From: Symsagittifera roscoffensis
Taxonomy: Eukaryota > Xenacoelomorpha > Acoela > Convolutidae
Assembly: GCF_963678635.1 (NCBI RefSeq)
Contig: NC_087064.1
Coordinates: 44,017,159-44,081,158, forward strand
Direction: 5' to 3'
DNA length: 64,000 nt
Within the stretch, counting starts at the first letter, position 1; every line of letters begins with the position of its first letter. The notes beneath the pieces were generated by a model, which ran no database searches, had not been told where the DNA came from, and worked only from the letters and a program-made list of their open reading frames with translations. Positions 1-12,900 of this stretch are shown in pieces. The position numbers were made by a program, and so were the translations under genes.

Positions 1-243
1 ATGAGTAAAAACGCATTCCATCTGCAAAAAATTACTCGTAAACATAATATTTAGGATGAAAAATTTAATTATATCACAGCACAGGTGTTGTCTTTATAAA
101 ACTAAACTCTTTACAACTAAATTCATCAGATGAAATTTGAGAATTAATAAATTGTTTAGGGTTGAGATATGAAAAGGCCCAATATTGAAACAAAAACTTG
201 AAATAGAGCAAGTCAAAACAACTTAATGCTAAAACAATAAAAC

Positions 244-427
244 GGCTCATTTTCTTTTTCGCCCACATGCGAGAAATTACTCGTAAACTTATTGTTCACA
301 TAACTTAATTTTGAGCAGACTAGTTAGGCCATGACAAACACATTTGGTCCTCATGCTTTACCTTGTAAAACCTCTCGTTACACCATAAAATTGATGCTTG
401 TGGGGTGGGGGAAAAATAAAAAGAGCC
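244..427 (+). mobile_element. MITE with GGCTC/GAGCC termini, copy 1
   Basis: Begins GGCTCATTTTCTTTTTC and ends AAAAAGAGCC. The internal part (GACTAGTTAGGCCATGACAA, CTCGTTACACCATAAAATTG) matches the copies at 5.1-6.0 kb. Flanks AATAAAAC and AATAAATT share 6 of 8 bases, a decayed target duplication. Confidence 0.7.
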
Positions 428-2309
428 AATAAATTCAGATTGCAGTCTATCCACGAACGCAGCAGAAAAAATAGTCCTCTTTTTTGGCTCCAAATCACAG
501 TTGAATTTCAATTGAACACAGCAAAAAAATTTTGACCATTTGTTGGAATAGTTTTGAATTTCAATTTTCTAAGGAAAACTATACCACGTTTATTCTTTTC
601 AATTTTCAAGAATCTTTTTTAATTGATACTTTGGCTATTTCCAACCCCCCCTCTCCCACGCATTTGAATTTAAATTTTGAAAAATTCAAGTTGAAATAAG
701 TTCAAGTTAAAATAAACTAAATTTGCATGGTGAACAAATTAATCATTGAGAACATTTTTTTAACTTCAAACTGCATTATAAACAACACGCATTTAACCGC
801 TGAACACGTTAAACAACTATTCAAGTAGATTAATTGAAATTTGGAGGAGGGGGTGGAGAAGCAAGCCGATAATTTATCGCTAAAATTGACCAAATTTGAA
901 AAAACTGGTGCAAAACGAAACATTTCTATTCCTCTGGGACATCTATAAACTAATTTCTCCTTTCAAAACCAGAAGTTGTTCACGTTTTTAGCTATTTTCA
1001 AAATCGCAATTTCTGATTTTTGACTCGTTTCAATTCCGCTTCCACATTTCAAATTTTTAAGTTTCTTAGTTGTCTTACGTGTTATTATAGCTGAATGCCG
1101 CTTTACAATCAACGCACACTGTAGATTAACTAGTTTTCTTTATACAACAAATTTCACGTAATGATATTTTCATAAACTGCGTATGAACGCATGCAAGTTG
1201 ACTAAATTCCATTTGCGAAAAATCAAAGTTGAGCGAAGACAAACAATAAGACATTTCCTGAAAAAAAATCACCAAGACTAAGTATGAAAAAAAAAACAAA
1301 TCTGTTCACAATTAGTTTGTTCAACATGCAACAGTTCCTTACATTATGACAACGTTAAAGGAATATTTCAAAACTGAAAATCAAATGTGGGGGGAAGTGG
1401 AACAAAGTCAATTTTTATGAAACTTAATTTATGAAAATCTATCTAAAAAAATTGTCATGTTATAAGCTGAATTAAAATGTTTAAGCGTGAACAAGTGAAC
1501 AGATTGTTGTAAGATTTCTTACATGCAAAATGCAGAGCGAACAAGTTTTGAACAGCTTTACGTATACATTTTATGAGGGGTGCGAAATGGGAAAAAGCCG
1601 TGGCTCCTTTCCAGTCCCCCTTTTAATGTTTTTTGGAACTCAATATAAGAAGTCTATTTAAAACGAATTTTCATGTTACAAACTGCATCAAAACGTGTAG
1701 AACAATGGAAAACTGAAAAAGAGTCCGTTTTTTGCATCATTTCCGCTTTCGTCGGAGAAAATTGTTTGCATTGTTTTTAGCAAATGAACTTTAACTCGAA
1801 TCAAACAGATAGAAAACTAACTCAAATTAATGCATGAAACAAAATGCACTAATCCCTATTGGACTCATACCTCTCTGATTTTCAAGAATCTGCTCTTTTC
1901 GTTTTTTCATTTAATTTTTCTTGGAATTTGATTTTTTAAAGCTTATTAGAAATGATTTTTGATGTTCTAAACTGCTACAAAACGTGTTAGCATAAAAAAC
2001 TTATAAAATGTGATAATTTTTCCTAGATGCAAATTGCCGTATCAACAAATTATGAGCAATTTTAAATTGAAATTTTGCAAGTTGTTAAGCGAGGAACTCG
2101 AAAAGAGCCCAAGAATCGTTTATAATTGACATTTTCCGCTAAAGTAGACCCAATTTGAGAGAACTGCATTAAACCAAAAAGTTTTGATTCCGCTGGGAAA
2201 TTTATTAGCTCTAATTCACATTCGTTTTTTGCGCCAATTCCTTCTCTTAAAAAGAGAGCATTCTTTATCTTCCTTTCAGCAAACGAATTTCAATTAAACT
2301 AAAAAATCG

Positions 2310-2745
2310 AAAAAACCTTAACCATTGCAATATACGATATATCTTAAACTTGCAATAATTCATTTGTTAAACACGTAAAACAATACGTTGAATAAGTTTG
2401 AACATGGCGAGACAGTGAAGCCTGCATTTAAATATATAATAGAAGATAGATGAAAGTTTAAAAATTAGGAGACGGGGAGACAGACATAATCAAATTAATT
2501 AAAAGAGAAGGTATACAGACAGATTGACAGACAGACTTAATTTGGCCCCGAAAAAAAATACTGAAAAATTAATGACCGTGCGGAAAGCTAAATGAAAACT
2601 TTTCTTAATTTTCTTAAGCATTGCAATATATGATATAGCTTAAGCATGAAAAAATTCATTTGTTAAACATGAGAAATTTTTATGCTTAAACATGGGAGAT
2701 AGCTGTTACTCGCATTTAAATATAGTATAGATTAAATAGATAGAT
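2310..2745. repeat. Two copies of a repeat with CATTGCAATATACGATATA, related to 55.4-55.9 kb
   Basis: Copies at about 2315-2480 and 2610-2745 share GCAATATA(C/T)GATATA(G/T)CTTAA, TTCATTTGTTAAACA and an ATAGATAGAT-like end. The same block order occurs twice at 55370-55930, there ending in longer GATA runs. Confidence 0.7.
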
Positions 2746-4223
2746 ACAGATTTCAAAAAAAAATGAAAAATCAAATTCGAAGTAACTCACCCACGCATTT
2801 TTCCATTAACCCACTCCCCTCGTAAAACTAGACAAATTCATTTTAAATAGACTTTATATTGAATTTCAGATAACATCAAAGGGGGGGGGGCGGAAAAGAG
2901 CCTTAGTTTATTTTTCCTGTCAAAAAAACGTCACAACCATGTCATATTGCAATGAAACTTCTCGCAGTGAACAGAGTAACTAATGTGAACGGATATTTTC
3001 TCCATACTTCACAGCGAAATATCACGCAATTTGTTATAATAACACGTCAACAAACTGTAAATAGAAATTTCGAAATAGCACGGGGACACTAGTCTGCTCG
3101 GGGAAATTTCAACACATCGTGTTAACGAAGTAAACGAAAAGCGAAAAAACTAAATCCCTTTAAAGGTTTCGGCATTTCAATAATCTGTTACAGTTCACAT
3201 CTTTTTGAAAGAAACCGACTCAATTTTTAGGAAAATTGGATCAAAAGTTAAATTTTTAGGGCTCTTTTCCAATTTCCGCCCTACCTCTCACTTTTTCTAC
3301 TTTTATAGTTGTTTTTCATGTAATTATGGCTATATGGGTAATGTGGCGATGTAAAGTACGAAAAACAGATCTGTTCACAATTGTTAGTTTGTTCGCCATG
3401 CCAAGTTTCATTGCATCATGACAATAATAAAGTCATTTTTCAAAAATAGAAATTCAAAGGTGCGGGGGGTTGTGGAATATACTTTTTTGTTCGTCTAAAA
3501 TTTAAAATCTAGTAGGAACTTCATTTCATACTAATTCATCATAATAACACGTAAAAAAACTATGGAAAAATTGAAATATGGGGAACCGGGAAAAATCCAG
3601 TTCCCCCTTTGGTTTTTTCCGAAACTTTGTTTGTCTGTTTAAATTGACTTTTGGACTCTTTTCGTAAAATTGCAAAAAAGCTGCTCAAAAATTGTTCACA
3701 CGGAATTTTGTATGTAAGAATTGTTGTACATATTTGTTCACCTGTTCACGTTGACGTTTCACAGCAATTTATAACATGAAAAGTCATTTTAAATAGACTT
3801 TCATATATTGCATTTTAGAAACAATTAAAAGGAGGGAACTGGAAAAGAGCCGACTTTTGATGTTCTATACTGCCATCAAGCGTACTCGCGTGAAAAAATT
3901 TATTACAAAATTTCTCACATACAAATTGCCGTATAAACAAATTTTAGGTAGTTTTATAATGCAATTTTACCAGGGGGGGGGCGGAAAACAGCCGAGCGGC
4001 CGTATCATCATTCGTCTTTGTTAAATTTGTAACTTTTATAAGTGAAAAAAGGAAATCTAAAGAATCTTGGATCCTATTAATGAATATAAAACATGTCAAG
4101 TAAAAACAGCGGTTCTCGCTGAAAAGCCCGTATGTTGGCCCTTTCCCTTGTATAACTGATCCCTTATTAACTGAATCTTAAAAACAAAGCGCTTTATTTG
4201 GGCAATGGAAGATTACAATGTAC

Positions 4224-4553
4224 CTCTTGTCCCTGCATCTGCTCGAAGAAAATTGGAGGAACAGGCAGAGGTGGCACATTGAGGTGGCCAGTGCCAAACG
4301 ACGCATTCACTTGTGATTGAGGCATGAACTGTGCACCACCATGTCCACCCAACATCGACGGAATAGTCTGATAGGTCGAGGGTAGAGCCGCCCCCAGACG
4401 GGCAAGAGTGAAGGGATCAGTGGGTGCTACTGCAGCCTGCGACGTCAGGAACTGATGCGCGTAGGATGGTGGAGGCGCCGCACCCATGAAAGGGTTCCCG
4501 AAATGGGACCATCCATTTGTGGGGTAAAGAGACTGCATGTTGGCTTGTTGCTT
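4224..4553 (-). CDS. Imp: Imp-like gene, exon 9 (KH2-KH3 linker); gene continues beyond the left edge
   Basis: This exon has 110 codons, starts in phase 0 after GAATTTTAG and ends in phase 0 at GAG|GTACAT. It opens with KQQANMQSL, recognisably the Q-Q-A-N-L stretch that follows KH2 in vertebrate IGF2BP. It then runs through a Pro/Ala/Gly/Gln-rich linker (GAAPPPSYAHQF, QFMPQSQVNASF) and ends with EQMQGQE, which corresponds to the residues just before KH3. The next exon should carry KH3. I found none in 1-4190, so KH3 and KH4 are inferred to be off-window. Total visible coding length is 1893 bp (631 codons). Confidence 0.85.
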
Positions 4554-5101
4554 CTAAAATTCACTTCGCCTGATGCTATGCCTTCCCGCACTTTTCGATA
4601 TAAATTGCCGCAAATTTATGAACCCAGAGGTTAATGTCAATTGTGCGGTAAATAGGAAATAAGTTTAAAAAATTATCCAAGATGCGAGCGAATATAATCA
4701 AGAAGAAAGTCAGAAACGAGAGCAGAACTGAGAGTCAAATCATCTGATGAAGAAATGACTCACATTGAAAAGTCTGTGAGTAGAAAACAAAAGTTCGGGA
4801 AATTAGAAATCATGCATGCGAGCTCGAGGCATCGAATCTACGTCTCAAAAGGAATTCTAGCTCTAAATATACACCAAAATTTACACAAGTTTTACTTCAA
4901 ATTTTGGATTGAAATATGAACAACTGGTTATTAACCGAAGGATAAAACCAAACATCCAACCCCCTCCCCTTTCCCCCAAACATGCATTCATTTGACATTT
5001 GAATCTGCAGGCACCAACACGTGATGTTTGCTGTTCTATAGAACTATGCCAACTATGAGCACCGTAATACACCAACCCCGCATGGGTAAAAAAAAAATTA
5101 C

Positions 5102-5281
5102 AGCTCTTTTTCCTTTTCCCCCCGAAAACGAACATCAGTTTTATGGTCTAACGAGTGGTTTTACAAGCTTAATTATGAAGCCCAAATATGTTTCTCATGG
5201 CCTATTTAGTCTGCATGTCATTTTTCATGACAATCGAACAATGTGAACAGTAATTTTAATTATAAAAAACTAAGGAAAGCC
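5102..5281 (-). mobile_element. MITE with GGCTC/GAGCC termini, copy 2 (inverted)
   Basis: Ends AGCTCTTTTTCC and GGAAAGCC are inverted. It is flanked by an exact 8-bp duplication AAAATTAC (5094-5101 and 5282-5289). The internal sequence is the reverse complement of its neighbours. Confidence 0.88.
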
Positions 5282-5349
5282 AAAATTACTGATTAAATTA
5301 TGCAGTGATGTAATTTAATTGATTAAATAATCATGTAGTGAAATTATTC

Positions 5350-5572
5350 GGCTCTTTTTCCTTCTTCTTCCTCCCTCTCCCCCCCCCCCCCCCCACCTGC
5401 AAAACTTTACAATGAAAAATTTGTTCACATTGTTCGATTGTTATGAAAATTAGCATACGGACTAATAAAGGCATGGCAAACATATTTGCTGTTCATAATT
5501 AACCTTGTAAAACCACTCGTTACACATTAAAATTGATGCTCGTGTGAGGTGGGGGGAAAAGGAAAAAGAGCC
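5350..5572 (+). mobile_element. MITE with GGCTC/GAGCC termini, copy 3
   Basis: Begins GGCTCTTTTTCC, contains a C-tract near 5380-5395, and ends GGAAAAAGAGCC. It is flanked by an exact 8-bp duplication AATTATTC (5342-5349 and 5573-5580). It lies 64 bp from Imp exon 8. Confidence 0.92.
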
Positions 5573-5635
5573 AATTATTCTCCTCAATAAACGAGTAAAT
5601 ACAAATTTAAAAAACATCTGGCTCTCTGTACTGAC

Positions 5636-5756
5636 CATGATATGATCGACGTCTCGATCGTAGGATGCCCTGAGCTTGATTAGCATGGCTCTAGCTGCCT
5701 GAGTTGTCTTACTTCTCTCCCCGTCTATTGTGATGATTCTCTCCATTTCCGTTGCT
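5636..5756 (-). CDS. Imp: Imp-like gene, exon 8 (second half of KH2)
   Basis: The exon follows TGTTTCTAG and ends before GTCAGT. Its first base completes a Gly codon with exon 7. It encodes MERIITIDGERSKTTQAARA, equivalent to the E-R-x-I-T-I-x-G strand and the last KH helix of IGF2BP KH2, then a YDRDVDHIM tail that matches the family. It lies about 21.5 kb from exon 7. It is bracketed by two directly repeated MITEs (5350-5572 and 5786-5983). Confidence 0.88.
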
Positions 5757-5785
5757 CTAGAAACACAAAGCCTAGAACTCAATTT

Positions 5786-5983
5786 GGCTCTTTTTCGTTT
5801 CCCCCTCCCCACCAGCAAATTTTTATGTTTGAAGTTAATGTTCATTTTGTCCGATTGTCATGAAAATTGCCATACAGACTAATTAGGCCATGACAAACAT
5901 ATTTGGTCTTCATAATTAACCTTGCAAAACCACTCGTTAGAGCATAAAAATCATGTTTGAGTCAGGTGAGAGGAAAAAGAGCC
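5786..5983 (+). mobile_element. MITE with GGCTC/GAGCC termini, copy 4
   Basis: Begins GGCTCTTTTTCG and ends GGAAAAAGAGCC, with an exact 8-bp duplication CTCAATTT (5778-5785 and 5984-5991). It lies 30 bp upstream of the exon 8 acceptor in the Imp reading direction. Confidence 0.92.
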
Positions 5984-7629
5984 CTCAATTTAAAGCGCAG
6001 AAAGCATCCTAACATTTTGAAGCTTGTTAAAATTTGTAATCGACCCTCTGTTCATTATTAGACTAATCGGATAAAAAAATCCATTTACTCCCCAAGTAAT
6101 GTTCAAAAAGCACTATTAGAAACTTTCCTAAGTTCAAGTAAGTCAACATTAGTGGAAAAGGCTACCAGTAAAAACTATCAGAAAGGTTGCCCTGATATAC
6201 ATTTTTTCGTTAAATAAAAAGAAACAAATAAGCTGAAGAAAAAATGAAATCATAAATTAGGAACAATTTTACAAAAATCTAAGTAAAAAATGGCTAAAAA
6301 AAAACAAACTTTCTACTAAAACAAAAAAAAACTTAGCCAACAGAAAAGAGTTGATGAACACCGGAAAACAGGAAAAAAAACACGTTATAAAGTTCATTGA
6401 ATTTCAGGGATAGTTTATGATAGTTTCTTTGTACTAGAATTGGTCCAAATTGAGAAAAATAAATGAAGAAATTTTTCTCATCCCGCTGGGAAATCTATTA
6501 ACCTATTCCTTAAATTCCATTTTCAAAAAGAAAGGCGTTTATGTTTTTTCCGCAGTAAGTGTCAGAAACCTTTTTCAAATTGCACCGGCCCTTACTTCCT
6601 CGCCATGCATCCTTAGGGGAGACATTTGTCATCCATTTCCCTGTAGCCGATCCCACCTTGAGGAGGTGGATCACACAGGGACTCCCTCCAACCGTGACCA
6701 AAGCGCGATTAAAAAAGGACCTTCGAAATTGAAGACCGCGCCTCTTACCAACTCAGCCGCGGCTGCTCATCACTTTTCAACAACATTGCACAAAAAGCTG
6801 ATGGATGGAGATAATACTGTGCGAAATCAGCGAACATCAAGGAAAAAATGAAATCTCCTCAAAACCAAGCCGACCCAGTTTGATAAAAAAAAGAACGCGG
6901 CTGATTTTTTTTGAAGGCGTGCAAATTGGTAAAAAGTCTAAGAAAAAACTTTGATGAAAGCATCACAGCATAAAGAAAACCATCAGTTTAAGCAAAATTT
7001 AAAAATCTGCTTAATAGCATTTTAGCAGCTCAGACCAACCACTTTTTTATAAATTCAAGCAGACAAAACTGATGGCCAATAAAAACTCTGGCGAAATTCA
7101 AAATACCGGATAAAAATATTGAATTGACATTGAATGAATAATATTGAAATATTGAATGAACAATAGAAGGCTAACCTCTTTAAATCGGGCTAAATATGAA
7201 CGATGGTTCATGCCTCCTAGCCACAAACGGTTTCTGATTGGCTTCTAATTAACTACATAAGCGAGCAAGACCGCTTGTATAAAGTCGAAGCTCTGAACGT
7301 TCCGACAGCCTTTAGTGTGAGTCAATTTTTCTATCTAAGGGTCTTTAAATTTATAAATCAATCGAATGGAATCAAAAATTTTCTTTGATTTGAGTCTAGT
7401 ACGGAGTATAAGAATCAGTTAATCTGTCTCGATTCGATTGGTTACAAACTTCAGCGCGGAATACATCCATGTTCTATATGTGGAATATATCCTCAGGTTC
7501 TCAAGTGTACAGCGTCTACATGGGTACCACCCGATACCTCGGCCAATGGGACACAATATACCCTCTATCTCTCTGTCTTTTTTATTGTTTGCGAGCTGCA
7601 CATTCCGGCTGCTCTGCTCCACAACTTTC

Positions 7630-7785
7630 TCCTCACAGCCGGCATTGAATCAAACCCTGAGCCAAAGTGGCCATGCGGAGTCTGCACAAAGCATTTAGCC
7701 TGGAACTCCTACTCAGTCCTCTGCAACAACTGCAAGCACTGGATCCAATTGAAGCCCTCAGGCTTGAACAGCACAAAAGACTAAG
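7630..7785 (+). pseudogene. LINE ORF N-terminal PHD-like finger, copy 1
   Basis: Encodes PCGVCTKHLAWNSYSVLCNN then CKHWIQLKPSGLNSTKD, a C-x2-C ... C-x2-C ... W pattern typical of the PHD-like finger that some CR1-type LINE proteins carry before the endonuclease. One expected Cys after the Trp reads Pro here. A stop follows. Confidence 0.65.
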
Positions 7786-7849
7786 ACATTTTTGAAGCAG
7801 AAAATGCACCACAACCCAATCACAATCAGACCCCCATCCGCACCCACCG

Positions 7850-8109
7850 TCTTCAAAGAGCACACCGTAGATTTCAAGATTCTCGAACTGAATTGCAATG
7901 GACTCAGAGGGAAAACCGACGTGACCCTCCACCGCAAAGAGGAGAAGAATGTCTCAATTGCAGCACTTCAAGAGACCAAATTACCCAAGAGCAGCACAGT
8001 ATCCACGCTCTTTTTCTCGGAGACATTAACACCCACAGCGAGATCTGTGACACAAAAGGAACCACAGACACAAAGGGCGACAAATTGCAGAAAAAACCAT
8101 CGACTCTGA
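7850..8109 (+). pseudogene. LINE endonuclease fragment, copy 1
   Basis: FKILELNCNGLRGK matches the start of exonuclease-endonuclease-phosphatase-type LINE endonucleases (L-N-C-N-G-L), and VSIAALQETKLPK contains the catalytic Glu of the A-x-Q-E-T-K-L motif. The frame then shifts, and DINTHSE in another frame corresponds to the later D-x-N motif. The domain is broken. Confidence 0.75.
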
Positions 8110-8589
8110 CTGGGTCATAATGAAAGAATATTTTCTACCTGCTCTCCGGCAAATGTCCCAGAAACCTCTACCGACATCTCACTGGCAAGTAGCGACATTG
8201 TCACCAATGCCGAGTGGGCCGCCATGACAGAGCTAACCTGCGGCCACCCAATCTGCTGCAGTCTTCATCTCGAGGAACACAAGACAGTCGACAACCCCAG
8301 AAGATGTTTCACCATCAGCCTGCACCTGAAAAAACTTGGACCTCTCACCGTTAGTTATTTGTGCAACACTTTCCAGCTCTCCACCATCTGCAGAAAGTCC
8401 GTCATTCTTCTTCCCAACCCTGGTAAAGAACATTCTGTGGGCAAAAACTGGATACCCAACAGCCTGCTCTGAGTCAAAACCATCATCATGGAAAGAATCG
8501 TTCTGTCTCAACGAGAGCGCCTGTGTTATAACCGACACAGCAAGATTTCTGCAAGCATCACTCAACCAACACAGCCCTTCACCACTTTG

Positions 8590-9214
8590 TCGCCGATATC
8601 ACCAACCGTTTCAAGCAGAAGAACTCTGCCTGGACCATCCTGATAGACCTCAATCTCACAGCTGCCTCGCCGATTGCGTTCTGCTCAATCAAGCTCCGCA
8701 CAGTGTCAAACACTGGATAGTTAACTACTTGCAGAACAGATCGCGGAAAACATCTAGGCCACGCAAAATACATGCTCGTATTTTCCAAGGCGAAGCCCTC
8801 TCGCCTGTTTGATTCAACTATTTGATTCACCTTATAGATGGCTGACTTTCCAGTGCCTCGTGAAGGAATCAAAGTTATCTACGCCGATGACATGACAATC
8901 TACACGTCGTCGGGTCCCAACCCAGATGACCTTGTTGACAATCTCATCAGCTACATAGAAACAGTGCGCAGCTTTTTCCAGTCACTAAACGTCAGTCACT
9001 TCGAAGTCGGCAGTCACTTGTTCACACTTCAGTGTGCTCAGGCAAACAAAAATCGTCAGGTTCTCGTGCAAGGCAGCATGCTGAAGCTTGCAAAAACGCC
9101 GACATGATCCTCTGCTTCGGACTGCACTTCAAAAATTGCAGCCAAAGCACCACAAATCAATGCAACCTTGAAATCAGACCTCTGCTAAAAGTACGAAAAC
9201 CAGCAACCGAATAG
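8590..9214 (+). pseudogene. LINE reverse transcriptase C-terminal half, copy 1
   Basis: ILIDL then a shifted TAA...VNYLQNRSRK region is followed by IKVIYADDMTIYTSSGP, the Y-A-D-D catalytic motif. Further on come RQVLVQGSMLKLAKTP and FGLHFKNCSQSTTNQCN, the thumb region (family pattern K-T-x-K-x-L-G-V...H-I-x). In this copy the thumb is frame-shifted near 9100. Much of the fingers/palm region upstream of YADD is missing, so this is not a working enzyme. Confidence 0.75.
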
Positions 9215-9941
9215 AAAAATCGACGGAAAAGAAGCAACAAAACTACAAAAAAAACAATACCGCCAACGAAACCAACAGAAACCTCAGACCGAATCCTGCC
9301 TTTGTAAGCACACTGCCAGAAAAACAGGAAAAAGAGAGTTCCTTAGCAAGATTAAGCAGACTATGCCAGGCACAACTCAAAACCGGATACTGTCATATTT
9401 CAAACACAAGAACTAATGAAAAAAAAATGCCGAGAATTGATGAAGAAATAGAAGACGTCTACCCAAACTGTAACAATCCCGCTTTTTCAACCCAGTACCT
9501 ATTTGATGCACGGCAAACCGACAGATTTGATGGTTGATGCACTCTGGAAGCAACCAGTGGAGGCATCAGCAAAATAACTACGAAAAACTTACAAAGTAAC
9601 TACGAGAGACAAAGTGTATGAATGTACATCAGTAGTTATTAGAGACTTTTCAGACTTTTCAAAAAACGAAAAAAATCATCAAGAATTATGTAAGAGTCTT
9701 CAGAAAATTGTCAGAAAAACCATTTCAATTAGGTTTTCGCGGAGTAAAACTAAGTTTTCGCGGCATAAATTCAGCTTTTGTGAGCTGAAAAACTATAAAA
9801 GTAAGCAATTGCAAGCCTACAAATTAAGACTTAAAATCAAAAACTTTAAACCTGTTTTTCTCGACTATTGCTACAAAATTTTAATAGCCGATTACTGTCT
9901 AAGGAGCACAGTATGTTCCAACCAAAGTCCTAAAAAACACA

Positions 9942-12900
9942 AAATCTAGGTAAAAATGGCTCGAAAAAAAAAAAAACTTTCTACTAAAACCAAAAAAACT
10001 TAGCCAACAGAAAAGAGTCGATGAACACAGGAAAACAAAAAAAAAACACGTCATAAAGTTCATTGAATTTCAGGGATAGTTTATGATAGTTTCTTTGCAC
10101 TAGAATTGATCCAAATTGAGAAAAATGAGTGAAAAGAATTTTTTCTCATTCCGCTGGGAAATCTATAAACCTATTCCTTAAATTCCATTTTCAAAAAGAA
10201 AGGCGTTTACGTTTTTTGCGACATTTTCTTTCTTAACGGGAGGGGGTTCCTTGCCTTCTTTTTTTAGCAAATGAGTTTGAAATGAACTCGAAACAAAAAA
10301 TTCAAAATTATGCATAAAACTAAATACACTAATCCGAAATAATTTTCAGAAATATTGCAAAATCTCAGAAAGTGCCAGAAATCTTTTTCAAATTGCACCG
10401 GCCCTTTCTTCCTCGCCATGCATCTTTCGTGGAGACATATGTCATCCATTTCCCTGTAGCCAATCCCACCTTGAGGAGGTGGATGACACAGGTACTCCCT
10501 CCAACCGTGACCAAAGCTCGATCAAAAAAAGGACCTTTGCGATTGAAGATCGCGCCTCTTACCAAGTCAGCCGCGGCTGCTCATCACTTTTCAACAACAT
10601 TGCACAAAAAGCTGATGGATGGAGATAATACTGTGCGAAATCAGCGAACATCAAGGAAAAAATGAAATCTCCTCAAAACCAAGCCGACCCAGTTTGATAA
10701 AAAAAAGAACGCGGCTGATTTTTTTTGAAGGCGTGCAAATTGGTAAAAAGTCTAAGAAAAAACTTTGATGAAAGCATCACAGCATAAAGAAAACCATCAG
10801 TTTAAGCAAAATTTGAAAATCTGCTTAATAGCATTTTAGCAGCTCAGACCAACCACTTTTTTATAAATTCAAGCAGACAAAACTGATGGCCAATAAAAAC
10901 TCTGGCGAAATTCAAAATACCGGATAAAAATATTGAATTGACATTGAATGAATAATATTGAAATATTGAATGAACAATAGAAGGCTAACCTCTTTAAATC
11001 GGGCTAAATATGAACGATGGTTCATGCCTCCTAGCCACAAACGGTTTCTGATTGGCTTCTAATTAACTACATAAGCGAGCAAGACCGCTTGTATAAAGTC
11101 GAAGCTCTGAACGTTCCGACAGCCTTTAGTGTGAGTCAATTTTTTTATCTAAGGGTCTTTAAATTTATAAATCAATCGAATGGAATCAAAAATTTTCTTT
11201 GATTTGAGTCTAGTACGGAGTATAAGAATCAGTTAATCTGTCTCGATTCGATTGGTTACAAACTTCAGCGCGGAATACATCCATGTTCTATATGTGGAAT
11301 ATATCCTCAGGTTCTCAAGTGTACAGCGTCTACATGGGTACCACCCAATACCTCGGCCAATGGGACACAATATACCCTCTATCTCTCTGTCTTTTTTATT
11401 GTTTGCGAGCTGCACATTCCGGCTGCTCTGCTCCACAACTTTCTCCTCACAGCCGGCATTGAATCAAACCCTGAGCCAAAGTGGCCATGCGGAGTCTGCA
11501 CAAAGCATTTAGCCTGGAACTCCTACTCAGTCCTCTGCAACAACTGCAAGCACTGGATCCAATTGAAGCCCTCAGGCTTGAACAGCACAAAAGACTAAGA
11601 CATTTTTGAAGCAGAAAATGCACCACAACCCAATCACAATCAGACCCCCATCCGCACCCACCGTCTTCAAAGAGCACACCGTAGATTTCAAGATTCTCGA
11701 ACTGAATTGCAATGGACTCAGAGGGAAAACCGACGTGACCCTCCACCGCAAAGAGGAGAAGAATGTCTCAATTGCAGCACTTCAAGAGACCAAATTACCC
11801 AAGAGCAGCACAGTATCCACGCTCTTTTTCTCGGAGACATTAACACCCACAGCGAGATCTGTGACACAAAAGGAACCACAGACACAAAGGGCGACAAATT
11901 GCAGAAAAAACCATCGACTCTGACTGGGTCATAATGAAAGAATATTTTCTACCTGCTCTCCGGCAAATGTCCCAGAAACCTCTACCGACATCTCACTGGC
12001 AAGTAGCGACATTGTCACCAATGCCGAGTGGGCCGCCATGACAGAGCTAACCTGCGGCCACCCAATCTGCTGCAGTCTTCATCTCGAGGAACACAAGACA
12101 GTCGACAACCCCAGAAGATGTTTCACCATCAGCCTGCACCTGAAAAAACTTGGACCTCTCACCGTTAGTTATTTGTGCAACACTTTCCAGCTCTCCACCA
12201 TCTGCAGAAAGTCCGTCATTCTTCTTCCCAACCCTGGTAAAGAACATTCTGTGGGCAAAAACTGGATACCCAACAGCCTGCTCTGAGTCAAAACCAACAT
12301 CATGGAAAGAATCGTTCTGTCTCAACGAGAGCGCCTGTGTTATAACCGACACAGCAAGATTTCTGCAAGCAGCACTCAACCAACACAGCCCTTCACCAGT
12401 TTGTCGCCGATATCACCAACGGTTTCAAGCAGAAGAACTCGGCCTAGGCCATCCTGATAGACCTCGATCTCACAGCTGCCTAGCCGATTGCGTTCTGCTC
12501 AATCAAGCTCCGAGCAGTGTCAAACACTGGATAACTAACTACTTGCAGAACAGATCGCGGAAAACATCTAGACCACGCGAAATACATGCTCGTATTTTCC
12601 AAGTCGAAGCCCTCTCGCCTATTTGACTCAACTATTTGATTCAACTTATAGATGGCTGACTTTCCAGTGCCTCGTGAAGGAATCAAAGTTATCTACGCCG
12701 ATGACATGACAATCTACACGTCGTCGGGTCCCAACCCAGATGACCTTGTTGACAATCTCAACAGCTACATCGAAACAGTGCGCAGCTTTTTCCAGTCACT
12801 AAACGTCAGTCAATTCGAAGTCGGTAGTCACTTGTTCACACTTCAGTGTGCTCAGGCAAACAAAAATCGTCAGGTTCTCGAGCAAGGCAGCATGCTGAAA

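Larger units (their letters stand above)
1..4223. other. AT-rich Imp intron 9 with decayed MITE remnants
   Basis: No exon recognised. Besides the MITE at 244-427, remnants of the same family show as GGGGGCGGAAAAGAGCC near 2882-2903, GGGCTCTTTTCCAATTTCC near 3247, and GGAACTGGAAAAGAGCCG near 3833. Two copies of a TATAGCTTAAAC-containing repeat lie at 2310-2480 and 2600-2745. Short open frames here are composition noise. Confidence 0.6.
6270..9941 (+). mobile_element. Decayed LINE unit, copy 1 of a head-to-tail pair
   Basis: This 3.67-kb unit is followed directly by a second copy (9942-13770). Inside are, in order on the plus strand, a 5' region with GTATAAAGTCGAAGCTCTGA, a PHD-like zinc finger, an endonuclease fragment, reverse transcriptase remnants with YADD, and a 3' tail ending in the same sequence that recurs through the 13.6-24 kb array. 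Stops and shifts interrupt all domains. The element is a non-LTR retrotransposon of the CR1/Jockey style. The whole unit lies in Imp intron 7, antisense to that gene. Confidence 0.8.
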
